Shown piece after piece: positions 5,622 to 9,689 of a stretch of 9,689 nt of DNA (its first letter is position 1; the number at the start of each line of letters is the position of its first letter). The notes under the pieces are model-generated. The model did no database searches and had not been told where the DNA came from. It saw only the letters and a program-made list of their open reading frames with translations. The translations under genes were made by a program, and so were the position numbers. The stretch is from DASQVO01 sp035640715. GTDB lineage: Bacteria > Actinomycetota > Actinomycetes > Streptosporangiales > Streptosporangiaceae. Where the stretch lies: contig DASQVO010000305.1 of assembly GCA_035640715.1 (NCBI GenBank), positions 1 to 9,689 of the forward strand, read 5' to 3'.

Positions 5622-6148
5622 GCCGGCACCACGCTCATCGGGACGGCCGCTGCCGATCGCGGGGCGTCGCGGCGCGCCCGCCGCAACGCGATCGGTCCTG
5701 ATCTGGCAATCTCGGCGATGCCGAACGGCTCCATCACGTCCAAGAACTCGCGCCTTCGCGCCGGTGTGCCGACGAACGACAGTTTGACGGTCCGGCCATC
5801 CACCTCGACGACCTCGGCGTGCAGCGCGAGGGCAAGCTCCAGCACCTGCGATCGGATCGCGCTGTCAGCAGCGTTGACGCTGACCATGGTCGCGGTGCGC
5901 TGATGAGCCGACTCCTCGTCGAGGCAGACGACATTCACCACCCCGACGATCCGGTTAATGCGCTTGACGAGGAGCTCGATCGCCGGCTCGTCCAATGCCG
6001 AGACGACGAGCTGTACCTGCCAGTGCTCGCGGGCCAGCGCAGCATTGATCGACACAACCTCGACCCGCCGGTGGGTGAGCATGCCGACCAGTTCGCTGAG
6101 CACACGAGTCCGGCCGTCCCCGAAGATCGAGACAACACACGGCGGCAT
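5618..6148 (-). CDS. IlvN/IlvH-type ACT regulatory protein, stand-alone, in the bkd operon
   Basis: This encodes 176 residues with the two-domain plan of the acetolactate synthase small subunit. An N-terminal ACT domain covers about 3-75 and a C-terminal ferredoxin-like domain about 85-160, ending in the family hallmark FGIAEIARSGPIAL. IlvN/IlvH proteins bind valine and activate or feedback-inhibit the IlvB/IlvI catalytic subunit. No such subunit is present here; the next gene encodes E1-alpha, overlapped as ATGA. By my hand alignment, the valine-contact positions of E. coli IlvH (N11, G14, N29) are G12, R15 and E30, so valine binding is probably lost or altered. ATG 6148 was chosen for the GGGA 7 nt upstream and for the promoter at 6189-6217; a GTG at 6190 would fall inside the -10 box. 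The C-terminal tail is Arg/Ala-rich. It is either an amino-acid sensor for the dehydrogenase or a second small subunit for a distant acetolactate synthase. Confidence 0.85.
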   Translation of the reverse strand: MPPCVVSIFGDGRTRVLSELVGMLTHRRVEVVSINAALAREHWQVQLVVSALDEPAIELLVKRINRIVGVVNVVCLDEESAHQRTATMVSVNAADSAIRSQVLELALALHAEVVEVDGRTVKLSFVGTPARRREFLDVMEPFGIAEIARSGPIALRRARRDAPRSAAAVPMSVVPA

Positions 6149-6188
6149 GGCACGCTCCCATCTCTCTGTCAGCCCATGCAAGTCCCTC

Positions 6189-6217
6189 ACTATGGTCGAC
6201 CGTCATTCGGAGAGCAA
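6189..6217 (-). promoter_or_regulatory. Candidate promoter of the ACT-bkd operon
   Basis: On the minus strand, TTGCTC (6217-6212) and CATAGT (6194-6189) are exactly 17 bp apart. Transcription would start near 6183 and give a leader of about 35 nt before the ATG at 6148. The match to the consensus is moderate, but spacing and position agree. Confidence 0.45.
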
Positions 6218-6277
6218 CAGACAGGAACATTTATGGGTGTCAGATGATAGAAGAGCGCAGTCTACCTACCTCCCTAA

Positions 6278-6300
6278 GCGCGAATATATACGTGTCGCGC
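6278..6300. promoter_or_regulatory. Perfect inverted repeat over the lrp promoter, candidate Lrp/AsnC operator
   Basis: GCGCGA (6278-6283) and TCGCGC (6295-6300) are perfect 6-bp inverted arms around an 11-bp AT-rich centre, ATATATACGTG. It lies in the divergent region between the ACT-bkd operon and the Lrp-type regulator, next to the putative lrp -10 box. Lrp/AsnC proteins commonly bind partly symmetric sites with AT-rich centres and regulate themselves and a divergent target. Confidence 0.5.
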
Positions 6301-6306
6301 TACTAT
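6301..6306 (+). promoter_or_regulatory. Candidate -10 box for a leaderless lrp transcript
   Basis: TACTAT (fits TANNNT) ends exactly 6 nt before the GTG at 6313, so transcription could begin at the start codon itself. No clear -35 box lies 17-18 bp upstream, where the inverted repeat sits. Leaderless mRNAs are frequent in actinomycetes, and no ribosome site precedes this GTG. Confidence 0.35.
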
Positions 6307-6312
6307 CTCTGT

Positions 6313-6762
6313 GTGGCCGATCCAGTCTTGCTCGATGCGGTCGATCGGGAGATCCTGCAGCTGCTGAGCGAGAACGCGCGGCGGACCGTGCGCGACATCG
6401 CCGGCCGGGTGAACCTCACGGTGGCGCCGGTGAACCGACGTATCCGGAGGCTCGAGAGACTCGGGGTCATTGCCGGGTATACGGCGCAGATCAACTACGG
6501 CCGGATAGGGCACGGGATCGAAGCCGTCACCGAACTCCGCTTCACCGGCAACCTCGACCTCGCCCACATCGTCGAGTTCGCGGCGAAACTGCCAGAGGTC
6601 CAGGAAGTGCTCACGCTTGCTGGCGATCCGGATGCCCTGGTGCGCATCCGGGTCGATGGCATCGAGCAACTGCAGACGGTGGTGAACCGCCTGCGCACCG
6701 GGGGCAGCGTCACCGGAACCAAAACCCTGGTAGTACTCGAGTCCTGGACTCGTGCAACCTGA
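6313..6762 (+). CDS. Lrp/AsnC-family regulator, probable regulator of the bkd operon
   Basis: This encodes 149 residues, the usual length of the family. The N-terminal winged helix-turn-helix is at about 8-57 (LDAVDREILQLL...DIAGRVNLTVAPVNRRIRRLERLGVIAGY). The C-terminal RAM domain, at about 60-149, binds amino acids and builds the oligomer; VQEVLTLAGDPDALVRI is the typical block around the ligand loop. Homologues such as BkdR of Pseudomonas putida activate bkd operons in response to branched-chain amino acids, and the divergent position here fits that role. GTG 6313 was chosen because it gives the normal N-terminus and follows a -10-like box. An in-frame ATG at 6244 and a GTG at 6292 would add 23 or 7 residues but would run over, or start inside, the inverted repeat. 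The stop overlaps an in-frame ATG of the next gene. Confidence 0.92.
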   Translation: MADPVLLDAVDREILQLLSENARRTVRDIAGRVNLTVAPVNRRIRRLERLGVIAGYTAQINYGRIGHGIEAVTELRFTGNLDLAHIVEFAAKLPEVQEVLTLAGDPDALVRIRVDGIEQLQTVVNRLRTGGSVTGTKTLVVLESWTRAT

Positions 6763-6785
6763 TGCCGGAATGTTCACAGGTAGGG

Positions 6786-7631
6786 ATGGTGCGTAAGGTG
6801 ACGCCGAGGCCTGGCCAACGGCTTGCAGGAAAGACTGCTCTGATCACGGGCGCGAGCCGCGGTCAGGGAGCAGCCGAAGCCCGGCGCTTCGCCGCGTCAG
6901 GCGCACATGTTGTCCTCACCGACGTCCTGGACGACATGGGCGAGTCGGTCGCGGCGGCCATCAGGGCCGACGGGGGTGAGGCACGGTACCGGCACCTGGA
7001 CGTGACTGATCGGAACGGGTGGGCAGTCATCGTTGAGGAGATCTCCGCGACCAGTGGTGCGCTGCACATTCTGGTGAATAACGCCGGCATCAACCGGCCG
7101 GCCGGGCCGGTGATGACGACCACGCCGGACGACCTCGACCGCATCCTCGCCGTCAATCTCAAGGGCCCGCTGTTTGGCATCCAGGCGGCGGCGCCGCTCA
7201 TCCGCGACAGCGGGGGCGGCGCGATTGTCAACATAGGCTCAATAGCGGGAGTCACTGGCCACTTCGCCGCGAAGTACAGCATGTCCAAATGGGCCCTGCG
7301 CGGCCTGACGAAGTCGGCGGCGCTGGAGCTGGCCGGCTGGAACATCCGGGTCGTCGCCGTCCACCCAGGGATCGTGGATACGCCCATCGTCGACGGTGCA
7401 GACGATTTCGTCGAGGCGATGCGGCGCAGCACACCCCTGCAACGTGTCGCGGACCCAGACGAGCTTGCCGCAGTCGTGGAGTTCTACGCCAGTGACGACG
7501 CACGGTTCATCACTGGCGTCGACATCTCGGTCGATGGCGGCCTCACCGATCTCGGTAACTACTTCGCGGTTGCGCAATCGGTGAAGAATGCAGCGGAGTA
7601 CGTCAAGTACGACACCCAGCCGGGCCAGTGA
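6786..7631 (+). CDS. Short-chain dehydrogenase/reductase (SDR), classical type
   Basis: This encodes 281 residues of an NAD(P)-dependent oxidoreductase with the full classical SDR set. These are the cofactor loop TGASRGQG (21-28), D46 at the end of the second strand (favouring NAD(H)), NNAG (98-101), and the catalytic N124, S152, Y164 and K168 (YSMSK), followed by HPGIVDTP. The overall pattern resembles 3-alpha(20-beta)-hydroxysteroid dehydrogenase and FabG-like enzymes, so the substrate cannot be named; a hydroxy- or keto-acyl compound would fit the neighbours. The C-terminal tail beyond VDGG is longer than usual (about 30 residues). ATG 6786 is preceded by AGG and GGG. An in-frame ATG at 6762 overlaps the lrp stop as TGATG and may be the real, coupled start, adding 8 residues. 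Either way it is probably co-transcribed with the Lrp-type gene. Confidence 0.9.
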   Translation: MVRKVTPRPGQRLAGKTALITGASRGQGAAEARRFAASGAHVVLTDVLDDMGESVAAAIRADGGEARYRHLDVTDRNGWAVIVEEISATSGALHILVNNAGINRPAGPVMTTTPDDLDRILAVNLKGPLFGIQAAAPLIRDSGGGAIVNIGSIAGVTGHFAAKYSMSKWALRGLTKSAALELAGWNIRVVAVHPGIVDTPIVDGADDFVEAMRRSTPLQRVADPDELAAVVEFYASDDARFITGVDISVDGGLTDLGNYFAVAQSVKNAAEYVKYDTQPGQ

Positions 7632-7641
7632 GGTGAGCTGA

Positions 7642-7664
7642 CCGGGGGCCATCTGCCTGCCCGG
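7642..7664. terminator. Weak hairpin between convergent genes
   Basis: CCGGG (7642-7646) and CCCGG (7660-7664) can pair around a 13-nt loop in the 43-bp gap between the SDR stop (plus strand) and the MarR stop (minus strand). The location suits a bidirectional terminator, but the stem is short. Confidence 0.25.
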
Positions 7665-7674
7665 CGCGCGATCA

Positions 7675-8193
7675 TCAGGTCGCTTTCGTTCCTGCTGGAA
7701 TGTCACCTACTGCGGCCCGAATGTTGCGCAGCATCTCTGTGATTTTGGCCATATCACGGCGAGGGATGGCCTGGAGGCCGAAGCAGGCCTGGTTGAGGGC
7801 GGTTGTAGCGTCGAGCGCGACGTCGCGCCCCGCTGGGGTGATGGTGGCCAGGACGACCCGGCGGTCGTCGGGTGACATGCGCCGCTCGGCGAGTTCACGC
7901 TGTTCGAGCCGGCTGATGGCGTTGGTGACGGCGGCGGGGTGGACCATCAGGCGATCGCCCATCTTGCCCATGGGCAGGGATCCGTGCCGGCTGAACGCCA
8001 GGAGCTGCAGCGCTTCGTAGGCGGCGAACGTCAGGCCATACGGCTTGAGCGTGTCCTCGATCCGGGCTAGGAGCAGTTGCTGGACGCGCATCACCGAGGT
8101 GACGGCGGCCATGTGGTCGGCGTGCTCGGGCCAGCGGGTACTCCACTGGCGGTGGGCTTCGGCGATGGGGTCGAAGGGCTCACGGTCGGGCAC
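7675..8193 (-). CDS. MarR-family transcriptional regulator
   Basis: This encodes 172 residues. The winged helix-turn-helix covers about 59-118: recognition region VHPAAVTNAISRLEQREL (84-101) and wing ERRMSPDDRRVVLATITPAG, with the DDRR wing signature of the MarR family. Helices at about 28-50 and near the C-terminus would form the dimer interface. MarR proteins usually repress a neighbouring or divergent gene and release DNA on binding a small molecule, often an acyl-CoA, phenolic acid or oxidant. The GTG at 8193 matches the family's usual N-terminus (PDREPFDPIAEA). No ribosome site precedes it, but TACGGT (a TANNNT -10-like box) ends 7 nt upstream, so it may be leaderless. It is divergent from icmF and converges with the SDR; control of icmF is the natural inference. 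Confidence 0.9.
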   Translation of the reverse strand: MPDREPFDPIAEAHRQWSTRWPEHADHMAAVTSVMRVQQLLLARIEDTLKPYGLTFAAYEALQLLAFSRHGSLPMGKMGDRLMVHPAAVTNAISRLEQRELAERRMSPDDRRVVLATITPAGRDVALDATTALNQACFGLQAIPRRDMAKITEMLRNIRAAVGDIPAGTKAT

Positions 8194-8261
8194 GCGGCTA
8201 ACCGTATGCGAGCCCGGGCCGTGGCCGCGACCATCCTCCACCGCGGATCCGTTCGTCCGGC

Positions 8262-8297
8262 TTGACGGAAGGCATATATTTACTTTAACGCCCAAAT
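8262..8297. promoter_or_regulatory. AT-rich island in the marR-icmF divergent region
   Basis: This short, strikingly AT-rich patch (ATATATTTACTTTAA at 8274-8288) lies in otherwise very GC-rich DNA between the two divergent genes. It begins with TTGACG (8262-8267) on the plus strand and contains TATATT (8275-8280) and TACTTT (8281-8286) as possible -10 boxes, although no pair shows ideal spacing. It probably holds the icmF promoter and a MarR site. Confidence 0.4.
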
Positions 8298-8365
8298 GTT
8301 GGACGGCCAAGGTAATGGCGGCGTGCGCCGGGCCTGGCAGTCTCGCCGCTTCCGGGAGGGTTTCC

Positions 8366-9689
8366 GTGGCAGGTTCGGCCAAGGGTTCGGCCCAAGATTC
8401 GGCACAGCGCAGTGAGCTGCATGTGCCGGTGCATCCGGTGCGGTTCGTGACAGCGGCGGCGCTGTTCGACGGCCATGACGCGGCGATCAACATCATGCGG
8501 CGGATCCTGCAGGCGCAGGGGGCCGAGGTGGTCCATCTCGGGCACGACCGGTCGGTCCGTGAGGTGGTCGACGCGGTGCTGGAAGAGGACGCGCAGGGGG
8601 TGGCGGTCAGTTCCTACCAGGGCGGCCACGTCGAGTATTTCGAGTACCTGGCCCAGCTGCTGGCCGAGGCGGGGGCGGGCCATGTGCGGATCTTCGGTGG
8701 CGGCGGTGGGGTGATCGTGCCGGAGGAGATCGAGCGGCTGGCCGCGGCCGGGGTGCGGATCTTCTCGCCCGAGGACGGCCAGCGGTTCGGCCTGCCGGGG
8801 ATGATCAATGAGCTGATCCGGGAGTGCGACACCGACCTGGCCGCTCAGCCCGCCCCGGCCGACGCCGTGCTGGCCGGGGACCGGCGGGCGCTGGCCCGGG
8901 CGATCACGTGCCTGCAGGCCGGCCGGCTGGGGGAGGAGGACCGGGCCGCGCTGGCGGCGTCGGCCGCCTCCCGGCGGGTGCCGGTGCTGGGCATCACCGG
9001 GACCGGCGGGTCGGGCAAGTCCTCGCTGACCGACGAGCTGGTGCGCCGGCTGCGGATCGATCAGCAGGACAAGCTGCGGGTGGCGGTGCTGGCGGTCGAT
9101 CCGACCCGGCGGCGCGGCGGCGGTGCGCTGCTGGGGGACCGGATCCGGATGAACGCCCTGGACGGTGAGCACGTGTTCTTCCGGTCGCTGGCGACCAGGG
9201 GCGCCCGTGAGCTGCCGGAGGGGATGGAGGCGATCATCGGGGCGTGCCAGGCGGCCGGTTATGACCTGGTGGTCCTGGAGACGCCGGGGATCGGGCAGGG
9301 GGATGCGGCGGTGGTGCCGCTGGCCGATGTGTCGCTGTACGTGATGACCCCCGAGTTCGGCGCGGCGTCCCAGCTCGAGAAGATCGACATGCTTGACTTC
9401 GCCGACGTGGTGGCGATCAACAAGTTCGAGCGGCGGGGCGCCGCCGATGCGCTCCGGGACGTGTCCCGCCAGCTGGTCCGCAACCGGGAGGCGTTCGGCG
9501 CCCGGCCGGAAGACATGCCGGTCTTCGGCACCAGCGCCGCCACCTTCAACGACAACGGGGTCACCGCCCTGTATCAGCACCTGGCCGGCCTGCTGGCCGA
9601 GCGCGGGCTGCCGCTGGCCGAGGGCGTACTGCCCGCGGCGGCCGGGCGGACCTCCACCACCGCGGCCTCGGTCATCCCGCCGGCCCGCA
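8366..9689 (+). CDS. icmF: Fused isobutyryl-CoA mutase IcmF, N-terminal part (cut by window end)
   Basis: About 441 residues are visible of a protein that is normally about 1,090 long. IcmF interconverts isobutyryl-CoA and n-butyryl-CoA with adenosylcobalamin and carries its own G-protein chaperone. The B12-binding domain is at about 25-155, with LFDGHDAAINIMRRIL (33-48), where H37 of the DxHxxG-type motif is the expected cobalt ligand, then SSYQGGH and GGGGGVIVPEEI. The MeaI-type GTPase domain starts near 205: P-loop GTGGSGKS (212-219), DPTRRRGGGALLGDRIRMN, ETPG (305-308) and NKFE (352-355) in place of NKxD, as in other IcmF proteins. The mutase barrel lies beyond the window. GTG 8366 was chosen for GGGAGGG 5 nt upstream; an ATG at 8315 would add 17 residues without a good ribosome site. 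Methylmalonyl-CoA mutases lack this domain order. It fits downstream of the valine branch of the bkd enzymes. Confidence 0.95.
   Translation, partial: MAGSAKGSAQDSAQRSELHVPVHPVRFVTAAALFDGHDAAINIMRRILQAQGAEVVHLGHDRSVREVVDAVLEEDAQGVAVSSYQGGHVEYFEYLAQLLAEAGAGHVRIFGGGGGVIVPEEIERLAAAGVRIFSPEDGQRFGLPGMINELIRECDTDLAAQPAPADAVLAGDRRALARAITCLQAGRLGEEDRAALAASAASRRVPVLGITGTGGSGKSSLTDELVRRLRIDQQDKLRVAVLAVDPTRRRGGGALLGDRIRMNALDGEHVFFRSLATRGARELPEGMEAIIGACQAAGYDLVVLETPGIGQGDAAVVPLADVSLYVMTPEFGAASQLEKIDMLDFADVVAINKFERRGAADALRDVSRQLVRNREAFGARPEDMPVFGTSAATFNDNGVTALYQHLAGLLAERGLPLAEGVLPAAAGRTSTTAASVIPPAR
8372..8407 (+). repeat. Three 12-bp tandem repeats at the icmF 5' end
   Basis: TTCGGC recurs at 8374, 8386 and 8398, exactly 12 bp apart, inside three degenerate 12-bp units. 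They encode GSAK-GSAQ-DSAQ, residues 3-14 of IcmF, just before the B12-binding domain. The segment is probably a flexible, fast-evolving tail produced by repeat slippage. Confidence 0.6.

Noticed and set aside
5958..6785. Long N-terminal extension of the SDR frame
   Set aside because: The extension runs antisense through the ACT protein and in another frame through the Lrp gene; SDR similarity starts only at about 6822, just after the ATG at 6786.
8285..9580. Long open frame antisense to icmF (431 codons)
   Set aside because: The plus strand encodes clear B12-binding and GTPase motifs in the same interval; the His/Pro/Arg-rich antisense frame is a by-product of high GC codon use.

Overview
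The window is high-GC DNA with frequent GTG starts, 4-bp stop/start overlaps, a WhiB protein and an EspR-like regulator. Together these point to an actinomycete, perhaps near the Streptosporangiales or Streptomyces; the exact genus cannot be fixed from the sequence alone.

Left part (1 to about 2190): an accessory-looking stretch. It begins with about 200 bp that hold strong GC hairpins and no convincing gene. Next comes a decayed minus-strand tRNA-Arg(UCU)-like sequence (about 217-283), a pair of 14-bp direct repeats, and a clear hairpin terminator. Minus-strand genes follow: a small hypothetical protein overlapping the end of a WhiB-type iron-sulfur regulator by GTGA, and upstream of them an EspR-like XRE regulator. 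About 450 bp without a supported gene separates this part from the metabolic block. The tRNA remnant plus small regulators looks like the edge or scar of an integrated element, but no integrase is visible.

Central part (2193-6148, minus strand): a tightly packed four-gene operon. In transcription order it encodes a stand-alone ACT protein homologous to the acetolactate synthase regulatory subunit (IlvN/IlvH), then E1-alpha, E1-beta and lipoyl-E2 of a branched-chain 2-oxoacid dehydrogenase. Start and stop codons overlap (ATGA, GTGA) or lie 10 bp apart, so the ACT protein is translationally tied to E1-alpha. No E3 gene and no acetolactate synthase catalytic subunit is present in the window.

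Right part (6149-9689): divergent from the operon is an Lrp/AsnC regulator, followed almost without gap by a short-chain dehydrogenase. A 23-bp element with perfect 6-bp inverted arms sits on the lrp promoter. A convergent MarR regulator follows. Divergent from it is the start of a fused isobutyryl-CoA mutase (IcmF: B12-binding domain, then MeaI-type GTPase), cut by the window end before its mutase domains.

How the parts fit: the dehydrogenase would turn valine-, leucine- and isoleucine-derived 2-oxoacids into isobutyryl-, isovaleryl- and 2-methylbutyryl-CoA, and IcmF would interconvert isobutyryl-CoA and n-butyryl-CoA. The Lrp protein probably senses amino acids and controls the operon. The most unusual point is the IlvN-type ACT protein built into a bkd operon, with changes at the positions that bind valine in E. 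coli IlvH.
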